Assembly: GCA_039566865.1 (NCBI GenBank)
Contig: CM076958.1
Span: 8,222,501 to 8,286,500, forward strand
Direction: 5' to 3'
DNA length: 64,000 nt
DNA from: Aurelia coerulea
Taxonomy: Eukaryota > Cnidaria > Scyphozoa > Semaeostomeae > Ulmaridae
This document shows positions 1-13,100 of this stretch, piece after piece; positions within the stretch are counted from its first letter, which is position 1, and each line of letters begins with the position of its first letter. The notes below the pieces were generated by a model. The model saw nothing but the letters and a program-made list of their open reading frames with translations. It had not been told where the DNA came from and searched no databases. The position numbers and the translations under genes are program-made.

Positions 1-239
1 AAAAGCTATAAGTTCTTCAATGGCCTTCCAACCCAGCCTGTCAATAAGTGGTCTACTTGGGGTGTCAAAACTGCTATTGGTTATAATCCTAGCAGCTCGG
101 TTTTCAAGTTTTTGCAACTGATTCAGCTCAGTCGATCCGGCACAACCCCAAACAGAGCAAAAATATCGAAAGTGTGGCTCGACAATACCCGTGTAAAGAG
201 TCTTCACAGTTTCCTGCGGTAAGAAAGTTTTGGCATGCT

Positions 240-662
240 TTAGAAAGCCAATAGCTCTAGAAACTTTCGTAGAAACAGTCTTGATGTGTTCTTTCCAGTT
301 AAGAGAGTTATCAATCTGCACACCAAGGTATGTAGTTTTTGGATTACTTTGAGCTCATTGTCACGAATTTTCAAATCCAAAACCTCATTTCGATTTTTGA
401 GGATGTTATGCTTTTGCTTAGTGGAAACTAGCATGGAATTTGTTTTCGCAACATTCAAAGAGAGTTTGTTGCCTTGAAGCCAAGTGTCCAGTTGTTTGAG
501 ATCATCATTGATGGCGTCATTCAGCACACGTATATCTGAAGACTGGTAGCACAGACTTGTATCATCGGCATACATGGAAGCAACTGAATTTTGGACAGCT
601 TGTGGTAGATCATTGATATAAATAAGGAAGAGAAGGGGACCAAGACAGGAGCCTTGGGGCAT
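240..662 (-). pseudogene. LINE A reverse transcriptase palm fragment
   Basis: 140 codons begin at the [19 protein letters not shown] block (RT motif B') and include the catalytic YADDT box at about residues 31-35. [10 protein letters not shown] block follows, typical of the palm-to-thumb transition. The frame is lost near residue 100. The YADD aspartates are intact, but the surrounding frameshifts make a working enzyme impossible. Confidence 0.8.
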
Positions 663-1161
663 ACGAACATTTATACCCTCGGTTTTTGAATTGACACCAT
701 TAACCCGACAAAACTGTTTTCGGTTGCATATGTATATGATTTAAACGCCATAGTGCGCCAATTTTTGGCAAAGATTCTCATGGTCAACAGTGTCAAATGC
801 TTTTTTTAGATCAATGAAACAAGCTTCCCAAGATCCAGCCCATTGTACCAATCGTTGGTATTTTTAAGTAGGTGGGTTACAGTAGAATGAAGGCGCAAAT
901 AGGCAGATTGGCCAGATGAAAACAGACCGTTATCTTCCATATGCGTATACACCTGATTGGTTACAAGCTTTTCAAAGACCTTGAAATGACAGGTAAGACT
1001 GAAATAGGGCGATAATTTGACTTATCAGCCTTGTCCCCATCTTTGAAAATAGGAGTAACTCTAGCAATTTTCCATGAGTCAGAAAACATACTTGTTTTAA
1101 TTGATGTATTAAATAAGAATGCAAGGGCATTTTCAATGAAAGGTAAAGCAAGCTTCAAAAA

Positions 1162-2112
1162 TTAGCTAGAGATAGTGTCAATTCCAAAGCTCTTTGCTGT
1201 TTCAACCTTCGCAAATGCATCTCTGATTTCTTGCACCTTAATAGTCCTAAAGTGGAACTTTGCTTTAGTTTTGTTCATTTCAAAGTCACCTGACAGAAGG
1301 GGGTTTGGAGCTGGACTGATCTTATCAGCAAGATCCTTACCTACTGAGCAGAAGTAACTATTCATTGCATCAGGAATATCCTTCTTGTGAACAGTTTCTG
1401 AACCAGACCCCTTAAGAGTATCAATGTTACTTGACTTATTAGGCCTCTTATTGAGAAGTTCATTGATTGTCTGCCATGATTCTTTCATGTTGCCCTTGCA
1501 TGCAGAAATTTTATTATTGTAGTACTCTTTATTAAGCTGGATATTTAGAGAATTGACCTTGTTGCGAACTTGTCTATATGAGTACAACAGAAGTGTGGAC
1601 TTACTCTTGACTGCAGGTTTCATTAACTTATCTCTTGTCCGCATTAAATCCCTAAGGTCCTTATCAATCCAGGGACGGTACTTTTCTGAGAGACGCATTT
1701 CACATAGTGGGGCATGCTTGTCAACGATCAGAGAGAATAAGCTAGTCCAGTGGTTAACAACCACATTGATATCATCAGTTTCATTAAGCATTTGCTCCCA
1801 ATCTATCCCAGCAACATCAGATAGGAATACCTGCTCGTTAAAATTGTTCATTTTTTGAGTTTTTATCATTTTATGGCCCTTTACTACTGCTCCATTAAAC
1901 TTACGGACACAGTATACCATGTAATGATCGCTCATAGAAACTTCATGCACTCCTGATTTGATGACGTTTCTAGCACATGTTGTAGCTATATGATCAATTA
2001 TGGAATAGTTATCTAAAGTGACCCTGGTTGGCTCTTTGATAAGCTGATTGAAGCAGAACAGCTCATACAGACTAGTCACATGTCTTGTTGATAAAATGTT
2101 TACACGGGGCAT
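1162..2112 (-). pseudogene. LINE A ORF2 N-terminal fragment: end of endonuclease plus linker
   Basis: A 316-codon open stretch. Residues ~20-75 contain NQLIKEPTR, IIDHIATT and VSMSDHYMVY, which match the C-terminal part of an apurinic-type LINE endonuclease, including the catalytic S-D-H. Residues ~75-316 are the charged linker (KHAPLCEMR, then RPWIDKDLRD) that precedes the RT domain. The first residues of the apparent start are read from the flanking hairpin, so this ATG is accidental and the copy is 5'-truncated. The frame is lost at the right end, just before the RT fingers. Confidence 0.75.
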
Positions 2113-2171
2113 TTTATCAGGATCGGGATGGCGATGTGGATCGCGATCCCGTTGTTTTGCTCCGTGTAAAC
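2098..2171. repeat. Short inverted repeat abutting LINE A
   Basis: GTTTACACGG at 2098-2107 is the exact reverse complement of CCGTGTAAAC at 2162-2171. The interior is a GATCGGGAT/GATCGCGATCCC-rich core that can also fold. It may be the residue of a tiny MITE that sat at the 5' edge of the truncated LINE, but too little remains to classify it. Confidence 0.45.
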
Positions 2172-4107
2172 GGGGTATTAGACCAGGAAGATAGCAGGGA
2201 TTTTTGTATTAACTCTAAGTGTAAAAGAACTTGAAATTTTCGAAAGGTATTGGGCAAACTGTTTCATTATAGCTAGCTGTCAAGACAGTGAAGTTGACCT
2301 TGTAGATGAGAGTTTATTATTTCATTATTGTACATGGAAAACGCACACCCATAAATCTGTAACTTTCAAATGTTCTACAAGTTCTTCTATCATACTAACA
2401 TATTGAGAAAATGACCATGAAATAACGGATTGGCCAATAAAATGATCCAAAAGATGAATATCGGAAAAGCATTCTGCATCCAAGATTTCCATTATCTTTA
2501 CATTGCATTAAGTGCGATACGAAATACATCTTTGAGTGAAAATTAGTTTATCGTCAGCTGCATTTGCAGAGAAATAAATGTTTTAAAAACAAATCGTCGA
2601 AACCACTGTAACAACAAGAAGTGAAGATCATCAATAAGCCACCAACACATTTTGTTATCATTAGAACTGCGAGGAACATCATCTTGGGGCTCATTTCAGA
2701 GAAAAGACAAGTGACAAGTCAGTCTCATTATTCAGTCTCATCAGCTTGTCTCATCTTCAGCTAAGTAGAAGTTACACGTGCGAAGTTTTATAGTTATAAT
2801 AATTCAAGAGAAATGCATTATTAAATTATCGATCATACGAATTCTAAATAAGGAAAGTGCATTGAAATGTGACACTTGTCTTCTCGCTGAAAGGAACATC
2901 AAAATGATGCTCGTCATGGTCCCAATTTAAAGATTACTATAATTGTTTAAAGATTACTATAATTGTTTAAAGATTTATACCATCGTTGCGCTTTTTAACA
3001 AATTTTTCCATGTTTTCATTATTGATTAACTGCTGTGCAAGTAACATATCTCTCTTACTCTGTAGAGGCATCTTGAAATATAGCAATTATTTTGACAGAA
3101 AAGATTACGCATAGACGTGACGAGAAATGTCTTGCATTGGATACTTTTATTATTATTATTATAATGATCAAATATATATCTATTTAAAGTAGGCTAAAAA
3201 AATGAATAACAAAATTACAGCTAATTAAGGCCTACAATTAAGGCTTATTTGGTCAAGTTAAACTTCTGATGATCAGTGATTTTATTGCCGTGATTTTAGA
3301 ATTCAGCTGTTAATGGGCTAAGTTTTGCTGTACGTAGTACCGTACGAATTTTATCAAAATTTTGCATTCAGCATGTTTTTAGAAGCTTTTCCCCAAGAGG
3401 TTACTTTGGCCCACCCATTATTTGGCTACATCTTTCAGAGCGTTGAACGGTATGAAATATGTCTTGGAAGAGACCATGACTACTGTGAAAGTTATTTTAA
3501 GCCCCGGGGCTTATTCTATTTCGGAAACTCCAGGGAGGCGGGGGCTAATTAGAGAGGGTATCTATTTACAAAGTCAAATGACAAGTACATAAAAGATTCC
3601 TTTTTAGTTCTTTTGCCCCACAATTTGCAGAGCAAAGCGTACGATTATACGAATCAAATACAAAGATCCGACCCATTTTTATTCCTAACCATATCAAAAT
3701 TAAAATGAAAACTTCTTTAGCTAAATGAATGGAAAATCTTTGGTAACCTCTGGCATTTGATATAAATGGGCGTGCTTAATACTGAGGGGGCTTGATAGAG
3801 AGGGGCTAAATGGAGTTTTATGGTAATATGTTAGAGACATTCTAAAAAAGCTTCAAACTGTAAAGTTTTTGTGCATATTTTGTTGGTTCTTTTCATCCTC
3901 GACTGCTTGATACTTAAAAGCAAGTGAGTGGGCGATACATCTGTGAATCGCAGCGCAAAATTCGAAAAGGTTGTCGATATTTCTTTAAGTTGAATTGCTT
4001 GTCGAGCTGTATTCTTATTGTGTTTAAATACTTCAGCATTGCCATATTCAAGGTTTTTTTAAATGTGCGACGAGAAAATTGTAATTCTTTTCTTCTTTTT
4101 GGTGAAG
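2172..4107. other. AT-rich non-coding stretch upstream of the first visible exon
   Basis: No exon of the first ABCA membrane domain or LINE coding fragment was recognised here. At 3490-3826 the text (AAGCCCCGGGGCTTA, GGGGGCTTGATAGAGAGG) resembles the MITE at 36163-36601, so a diverged relative probably sits there. Two tandem copies of TTTAAAGATTACTATAATTG lie at about 2930-2968. Confidence 0.4.
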
Positions 4108-4198
4108 AGCTCGTCTGGCAAGAAAGTTGCTGTTGACGGACTAAATTTGAAGATTTATAAAGGGCAGATAACTGCACTGCTTGGCCACAATGGAGCTG
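4108..4198 (+). CDS. ABCA3: ABCA3-like exon: Walker A first half
   Basis: Encodes [20 protein letters not shown] onward to GHNGAG, then one extra base. The acceptor AG is at 4106-4107 (4108-4109 is a possible alternative) and the donor GTAAGA starts at 4199. The exon ends inside the last glycine codon of Walker A, and the next exon completes it. Confidence 0.88.
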
Positions 4199-7100
4199 GT
4201 AAGAAACATTTACTTTAAGGGAAGAAACTTTCGTGGGAAGAAACGTTTCTTACGTTTTTCGAGTTTTTTGCCTAATTTCACGAAAGTTTATTTCCGCAAA
4301 ATTTCCTAATATTTGAACTTTGAAATCTTCGTGTGATACACCCATCCAACTACTTGTATCATTTGCCTTCTTTCAGCAATTATAACTATATCATCTGATA
4401 TTTTGATCCGTATGATTTGATCATTTTGCCTCTCTTCATTACCAACGTTGCACACTTTTCGATCCCGAATTGCAGTACAATGTCCTTGCTAAACAATCTG
4501 ACTGTCTGTATAAGTGAACCAAGTTCTTTCAACATTACTCGTGGCATACCCCAAGACTCATGCCTTGGTCCTCTCCTTTTCGTCATTTATCTCAACGATT
4601 TTGAAAAGTGCCTAAAATTTTCACAAGCCAGTCTCTATGCTGATGACACACAAATCACGATTGGATCAGATGATATACAAAGTCTAATACTTGACACGAA
4701 TCAAGAACTGGTCAACCTCTCTGAGTGGATGAGCATAAGCAAATTAAGTCATTACCCAACTAAAACAGAATATATGACAATAGGTCACTCCCCGTAGAAT
4801 AAATCCATTAGAAATCTCGGATGCTCTGTTGTTAAATGGCACTGAAATTAAACGGGTACCAAAGTCCAAATCTCTCGGAGTTATAAAAGACGGAAGTCTC
4901 ACATGGGACGAACAGTTTAAAGCTGTCAAGTCCAAAGTTTGCGGTGGTTTGTCTACCTTAAAAAAGTTAAAAAATATCATTCCGCAATCACAATTGTGTA
5001 GTGTATTCCATGCAATCGTGGAAAGTCGTCTTCGCTATGCAAATGTTATTTGGGGGAGTCTCTCAAAAATAAAGCTAGACACCCTCCAACGTCTGCATAA
5101 CAGGGCTCACTCAATAATAGAAAATGCACGCATGAAGGACGAATGGTCATCTAATTGGCCTAGTGTTGAAAATCTTATTTGATTTGATCTTTCTGTGATG
5201 GCATATAAGATTCTGAACAAGTTGAGTCTGGAAAGCCTTTGGGATAAGTACCAATATAGGTCCGCATACTCAAATTATGAAACAAGGAATTGTAAGGATC
5301 TGCAGATCCCCAGGCTTAAAACTGAGCATGCCAAAAAGAATTTTACTACTCTGCCTTAAAGGCTTAGAACGATAACCCAGCTAATATTAGAGAAATCCAA
5401 ACACTCCGGCGCTTCAAAAAGGAACTAAAAGCGCACTTGACGAGCTGAAAATGCTAAAGAAGAATCCACCTAAACACGACCCTCTCGAAGAACAGCACAT
5501 TTTTATCAGAGATAATATTTCATTTATTTTTAATTAGAAAAAGCTGTATTTGGTTTTTAGCTGAAGGGGTTTCGTGTATCAATAATGATAATTGAATGTA
5601 TATCTCGCTCTTTGCATACCACTTTGCTGCGGGGTTCTTGTCTTGGCCCTCTTTTGTTTCTGATTTATATCAATGATCTTCCGTTTTCTCTGTGGAAAGG
5701 TAAAGTGACCAAGTACGCTGACGATACCAGTATTTCTTACTTTTCTTCGAGCTTAGTAGATATAAACCAAACTCTGAATAGTGAACTGAATGATTTAAAG
5801 CGATGGTTGCAGGGTACTAAACTTTCTTTGAATGCTTTAAAAACTCAAGCTTTGATTGTAGGTCCCCAGCCCAAAATTAAGAAATTACTGATAAAGCTGT
5901 TGATCATCCACTATTTTTATTGGTGACTCTATTGTTGAAAATGTAGACCGAACGAAGTGTCTGGGTGTGATAATCGATAGGAATTTGGATTAGGAGGAAC
6001 ACATTAATAATCTCCATTCTAAGGTTTCTCGTGCAATTGGATTTTTGAAATATTCCAGGAAATTTTACCTCAAAACACGTTGAGTGCAATGTATCGTCGA
6101 GCCCCATTTTCGGTTCTGTTGTTCGGTGTAAGGGTGCTGTGGGTTGACTAAACTGCAAACCTTGCAGAGGCTGCAACGTCGAGCAGCTAGAATTGTAGCT
6201 AAAAGTAGATTTGATACGCCTGCTATGGCATTAATTCGCAGTTTAAATTGGCCTACTGTAAATGACATTACTAGAAGCGAAACAGCTACCACAATTTACA
6301 AATCGCTAAATGGTCTGGTCGCGGAGAACCTTTCAGATTTGTTCGAAAAAAATTCTACTCGAAATGTCAGAAAACTGAGAAACAGCGATACTGATCTCTC
6401 GTTACCATTACGAAAAACTAACTATGTGCAGAGGGCTATATCTTTTCGTGGACCTAAGCTTTGGAATCAACTTGAACCTGATGCTAAACAGGCACCCTCC
6501 CTTGCCACTTTTAAGAGAAGAATGAAAAACTAGCCATAGCGAGAATTCTTTTTTTTTTAATTATCATGTAGTGATCTTTTAAATTAGTAAATGTTTTGCC
6601 ACGGCCCTCTGAAAAGCAGTTCATATGGATTGACGGGGCTACCGTGCCTAAATTGATAAAAATGAAATGAAATGAAATGATTTAAGGTAACTATGCTTTG
6701 TGCTCGTCCAGTGAACAATGAGATGCCGTTTCGCAAAAATCATTCGCCTCCGGAAAAAGTTAATTTCTCCAATATTGTTTGGCCTATCGAAAAGCAGTAG
6801 AAAGGATAGTGTTCGGCATACCGGGTGTCCCAAAATGATGTATCATTGTTTTATTGCTTACATGTCCATAACCAATGAACCGATTTTCAACAAGATAAAC
6901 CTGCTCAAATTCAAGCCTTTGATGGCATGAGAAAGAAACGGCTATTTTTCCAGTCAGCATTTTAGATGTGATACAAAAGGCTGAACTCCTATTCATTTCT
7001 CTGAAATCACTATTAACTGAATTCGTATTCTCTGAACGACATATATTCTCTGAACGACAAAGAAGTTCAGCCTTTTGCATCACATCTAAGATATTGACTG

Positions 7101-10100
7101 GGAAAGTAGGCCGTTTCTTTTTCATGAAATAAGGCTTGAATTTGAGCAGGTTTATCGATCTTCTTTTGATAATGAAGACATCGGCCTAAACCACAACCAA
7201 CATCCTCAAATACAATTTAGCCTTTCGGCAATCGGATAAAATAAAGTTTTTGAAAATCGTTTCATCGGTTATGGACATATAACCAATCAAACGATAATAC
7301 ATCATTTGAGAACACCCGGTAGTCTGGGCAATCAAACATGTATACATCACAATGTTTCCGTCAACGCTAGCTTCGCAAATGCTAGAGTAGCGTCGCCCAT
7401 TATGGAGAAGAGAAATTAAATTTCAGTGGACTGACGACTAGTAATAACATTGCAATTGCGCGGAAAATCTTCGCTGACATCTGTTTTATCATGATTTGAC
7501 CTTCACTGAAGTTTCAGTTCATTTGCATTGAAACCCGACGAGATGGTTTGTGCATATCTCAAATCGATTCTTTCAAGCATTGCAAATTTCATGATTCTAT
7601 TTACATTCCTTCCTTCTTTTTCGTTCGCTCGGCACCTTGCGGTTTGAAATTTTTGAAATATGCTTTGATTTTTCAGAAGTCCTGTCTCTTTTGAGAGAAA
7701 ATCTACAATGAAACCAAAGCAAAGTGACTTCTGGTTCAGATTTAAGGTTATGAAGTCTCAGTGCTGCTAATTGCTATTTTTGTCGCCCATTATGCCCACC
7801 AGTTTTCTGCATTCTCTAGAGTGGCAAGACTACTTGACTTCAAGAAAGCAAGGCTGCTATACAATGCTTTTATACTGTCAAGCCTAAGCTATTGTCCGTT
7901 AATTTGAATGTTTTGTGGAAAAACAGCCAACAGGGAGATAAACAAAATCCACAAACGTGCTCTACGTATTCAATGATTATGAAGCCTCATTCGAAGAGCT
8001 TCTACAAAGAAACAATGAGTAGACAGTCCATGTAAAAAATCTACATAAGCTAATGACTGAGGTCTATAAGTCTTTAAATTGTCAAAATCCAACATTCATG
8101 TGGGATCTGTTCATAAGAAAGGAAGTGCCTTACGACCTTAGAGCAAAAGATCTATTACAGCTACCAAAAGCTAGAACTGTTTTAAACGGCTTAAATTCAA
8201 TTGCATTCAGAGGCAGTATTCTTTGGAACGCTTTACCTGATGAGATAAAGTCAAGCCAATCTATAGCCTCGTTAAAAATACATGTCAAACAATGGAATGG
8301 AGACGGTTGCAATTGTAATATCTGTAAGTAGCTGAAATTGTAAATATTGTATTTTTGTGAATAGTTGGTTTGAATTAGTTGCCCTATTTATAGAGTAAAC
8401 TAAACTTTGTATCCAACTTTAAATAAATTCTTTGTTATTATTATTTATTAGAGAAGGTTCCAATCGCTTTAAAATATTAAAATGCAACATTTATTAAAAA
8501 TACACCAATTTGGGTTAAAAACTTACTTACTGACTTGGAAAATCATCGAAACCGAAAAAACGTAGCATTATATTAAGTCTATTTCCATTTTAGAAGCAAT
8601 GCCAAAACTCATCCATCCATGCACAAGAGATAAGGCAGGATTTAGAACAACTCGAAGCATGTATTTCAATTGTGAAAACTCGAAGTTTAGGTTAATACTT
8701 ATTGATACTTTTGGGTTTAAAGTACCAAATGATAAACAAAGGACAGTAATTAAAGCTGTTTTTCTGGAGAGTAGTGTTCATTATTTCTCCTGCGGCCATA
8801 ATGGGCGACGTTAGAAGAAGACGACGTTTTTATCCCCTTCTTTAAAATCTTCTAAAATCAGTATAAAGAGTTTACGTAAGAAATCAGTACTCTGTGATAT
8901 TTTTCTCCATTAGTTGGTGATATAATCTGGCTATTTGGTTTTTTCATTAATTGCTCTTTTTGGATCTAACTCAGAATTTCGTGACGACATGGGCATAATG
9001 GGCGACACCACTCTAGCTCAAATCTTTTTGCTGATTTCAGAAAAATATATTACTGTAAATTTTTCCTTTGTAGATAGTTGGTTTGAATTAGCTAGTGTAT
9101 TGTAAGCTATTGTAAATACCAACTGTAAAGAATTTAATAATAATAAAAATAATGAAAAAAGGTTGCGCGAGGAGACAACCACAGCATATGGACTATAAGG
9201 TTAAAATCTCAATGGTATTGTTCCTATTTCAATCATGTGGTCGTTCCATTAATGTCAAATCTTCCGCAGAGACGATACGGTTGAGAAAGTCCCTTGAACG
9301 GTGCAACATAATTATGGGAGAAGGATTTACCCTTCCTTTATATCAAAAAATGCTTTCACTACCCGACCGCATGTTTGCAATTTACAAGTTGCTATTTATT
9401 ATTGTTGTAGGCTTCAGAGCCATGCTCTTCTTAGGGACATGCTCTGCTTAGGGGCATGCTCTTCTTAGGGGCATGCTCTGCTTAGGGGCATGCTCTTCTT
9501 AGGGACATGCTCTGCTTAGGGGCATGCTCTTCTTAGGGACATGCTCTGCTTAGGGGCATGCTCTTCTTAGGGGCATGCTCTGCTTAGGGGCATGCTCTTC
9601 TTAGGGACATGCTCTGCTTAGGGGCATGCGCTTCTTAGGGGCATGCTCTGCTTAGGGGCATGCTCTGCTTAGGGGCATGCTCTTCTTAGGGGCATGCTAT
9701 GCTTAGGGGGAACAGTAACGAAAAATATGACACGCTGGAGTTTGTCTTTTGTCTTTATTGAAGTCCTTGTTATAAAGTAAGAACCCGCAAAATAGAAATC
9801 ACGTCGTATGGAACCTCAGGCTGTTTTTGAAAAATGGTGCCCTCGTATGAGAAAATGTTCAGCTTGATTGTAGGAAGGTTGCTGAGAGAGGGATCCTAAG
9901 TGAATTAATTTTACTAATATTTCTTGAAATCAGGTGCCAAGCATTTTCTAGAGATTTCATGAAAAAGCATCTCCATTTATATACTTGACATGTATACTAT
10001 GGTTGAGTAAATTAAAGAGGATTCTAGGCCCGGGGGGGGGTACTTGATTTACGAAAATACGGGGACGTGCCGCTGGAAAATCTGAAAAGGCACCCTGTCC

Positions 10101-13100
10101 CGGAGTAAAATTGCCGAAAATGACACCCTGTCCCAGAGTAATACTTTAAAAACAATACCCTATTCTTGGGTTTCTTCATACAAAAGTGTAGCCTGCCCTG
10201 GGAATTTGATAGAAATTTGATAGAAATCTATCAGAAAAAGCGGAAATGTTGCCATCCAAACGATTTAAATCATATTCGCGGAGTGCAAATGGCTTACAAC
10301 GACGATACGTAGTCAATTATACAAAATATGGACCCTGTCATGGAGCCGACCATACAAAAGGAATACCCTGTCCGGGAGTAGGAATCCTGAAAATGATACC
10401 CTGTTCGGCGGCACGTCCCCGTACTGAAAAATATATGAGTACCCCCCCCCCCCGGGATTCTAGGTAAATTGAAATCACTGACGGTTTCTTAACCATATGA
10501 TAAGAAACGTTTCAGCCTGTTTCCAGATTAATGACCTTTTAATAAGAAACTGAACAGGCTGTTTTGAAAAATTGGTTTCTATTTGCGGGTTCTTATTTTC
10601 CTTCATTGTTTCTTTCATTCATAGTTTTTTATTTGTCATTTTGAGAACTTCGTTCAATTTTCTGCCGTGAATGCTAGCTTGAATGCCTGGATGGTGCACA
10701 AATGACCAGTCAGAATTCCTCACAACCAATTACACTAAAAATGCTTTACAAATGCACACATGTCTGGAAAGTCGATAGCTGTATGACACTATCATAGCCC
10801 TTGTTCATCACAGCTACGTTCAGCACTTATTCTCTCTACCAAATAATGACATCTGAATATTGCACTTAGCACTAGATTACATTCATTTTGATTGAAACTT
10901 GAGTAAATAGTTGCATGTCTTGAAAGGTCCAAATTGCCTAAATTGGAAATCGTCGGCTCACTCCTTAGCAAATATGTGCATGTCACCAACTTCGAGGCAA
11001 TGCAAATCAAGTAGAACGAACAGTATTAACGCTACATGACAAGGCACAGTTAATGACATGTTCCTACAGCAAAGCGACGGCTGTGGAAATGCAGGTGGCA
11101 AAACAAGGAAGATTATTTGGAGTTTTGTTAATCTGTGAATTTTGGTTCTTTGGAAAGAGATATTGTTGAACATTGAACAATGATGCTAATTTTTCCGACA
11201 CTTTTTCGCGATTTTGGATGGAAAGCATTATGGCAGAACAACGGAGAAATTTGCAGCCAATAAAAACGCAAAATAGATTTCACTTATTTCCATTTCCATA
11301 ACAGGTGCTTCTCGAAAAATGCTTCTTAGATCTTGCTTTGTGTGCGAAGGCCAACAATAAAGTTTGTTTCCAGTGAGAACAAGTAATGTATTTTTGTGGG
11401 CTATTAGTAATTTGCCGAGCCCAAGTCCTTTCTTTCAGAATCTGAAAGCAGAGCAGCTGTTGGCCTAAAATGCTGGATGGCAAAACATTGTTGATGCTAT
11501 TATATACAGTAGAAACCCGCATAAAAGAACCTAGGTTTTTTCTGGGCAGCCTGAATTGGTTCTTAATTAAATGGCTGCTATTCTAAATTCCAGCCTGTAA
11601 GGTTCTTAAAAAGGTTCTTATATACGAGCAGGCCTTGCACACATTAACACTGTTTTCCAGCCCAAGAATTATTGAGATTTCTTGAGAATTATTGAGAAAA
11701 AATCTTTTGTACCAATGAAGAAGTCTGATCAGGATGTGAAGAATTCTAAACATTCTTGTCATTTTAATAATTTACATTAAAGCTATTATATAAGAACCTT
11801 TCCCAGTTTCAGCCTCTTAGCGGTTCTTATTTAGGGGGTTTTAAAGATTGAATTTCAGCCTCTAGGTTCTTATAAAAACAGGTTCTTTTATGCGGGTTTC
11901 TACTGTATGTTGTTTAATGGATAAGTATTTTGATCAGTAGTTAGTTCAAGAAAGATCCGCGTAGAATGACCAGTAAGATTATACTTTTATTGATTTCTTA
12001 GGCAAAACTACGACGATGTCTATTCTAACGGGGCTGTACACACCCACTAGTGGCTCTGCTACTGTCGCCGGTAAGAGCATAGAAACAGACATGGATGATA
12101 TTCGAGAAAGTCTTGGATTATGTCCTCAACACAATGTTTTATTCGACCGACTTAGCGTCAAAGAGCATCTGGAATTCTTCATTGCTTTGAAGGTAACGTA
12201 TTTATTTGGAACTTTTTTGAAATTTGCAGTGACGACGTTTGAATAGATTTCAAAGATATTTTCCTTTATATATATTTTTTCATTTTTATTTAATATTGTT
12301 TTTAAACAAATTAACCCTTCAGCAAATTAAAATATGTAACATCTATTCACAATTATAAATCCTTATGAATATTAAACTAAAGCCCTATAAAACTTTATCC
12401 TTGCTGTTCTTCCAGGGAGTTGTGTTTGGCTTGAGAGTCTAGCTCTTTAGATGCGTTTTAAGTCGTTTTTTAGAACGATCAAGTGTCGGTACTCGCGAAT
12501 TTCGGCAGTTGTATCATTCCATGACTTGAGAGCTGCGTAATGAAAGCCCTTTTTTGCAAATATAGTCCTATATCTAGGGATCTGGATCTGGATATCCTTA
12601 CAGTGCCTCGTATTGTAGGTCGAGTGAAAAGATCTTGGCTTGTATTTATCCCAGAGGTTTTCAGGGCATAGTCTGTTCATAATCTTGTAAGTCATGACAT
12701 TCCTATCGTAACGGAAAAGATTTTCTACGTTTAACCAGGATGCCGACCAGCCATCTTTTATTCTTGCGTTTGCAATTATTGAATACGCCCGGTCTTGAAG
12801 GCATTGGAGAGCAGCTACTTTTGTTTTTGAAAGACTACCCCAGATAACATCATCGGCATAACGCAGGTGACTCTCGATTAACGCATAATATACATTACAC
12901 AATTGGGATTGTGGAACGACATTTTTCAATTTTTTAAAGCTGCAAGACCTCCACTCAGTTTGCCTTTGGTGAGCTTAAACTGTTCATCCCAACTTAGTTT
13001 TTCATCAACTATCACTCCGTGGGATTTCGTCTTTTAAACTCTTTTGATATCAGACTTATTTAGTTTAAGCACTTCTGGCAGGTCTAAATTTTTGGTTTTA

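Larger units (their letters stand above)
1..2112 (-). mobile_element. LINE family A (CR1/L2-like non-LTR retrotransposon), 3' part off window, decayed
   Basis: Minus-strand pieces of one ORF2 lie in order. 2112-1162 holds the end of the endonuclease (motif SDHY near 1925-1940) and the linker. 1158-961 holds the RT fingers (NYRPISVLPV). 662-240 holds the palm ([10 protein letters not shown], then YADDTS). 240-1 holds the thumb and C-terminal region in fragments. Frameshifts and stops separate the pieces, so the copy is dead. The 5' end stops near 2098 at a short hairpin and the 3' end lies outside the window. Closely related copies are at 5585-6680 and 37983-39247. CR1/L2-type is a judgement from RT motifs; a Jockey-group relative is possible. 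Confidence 0.85.

Noticed and set aside
3325..3552. 75-codon plus-strand ORF as an upstream ABCA exon
   Set aside because: No similarity to ABCA membrane regions, and its end overlaps MITE-like G-rich text.
9420..9706. Telomere-like TTAGGG repeats
   Set aside because: TTAGGG occurs once per 17-bp unit with other sequence between; not (TTAGGG)n.
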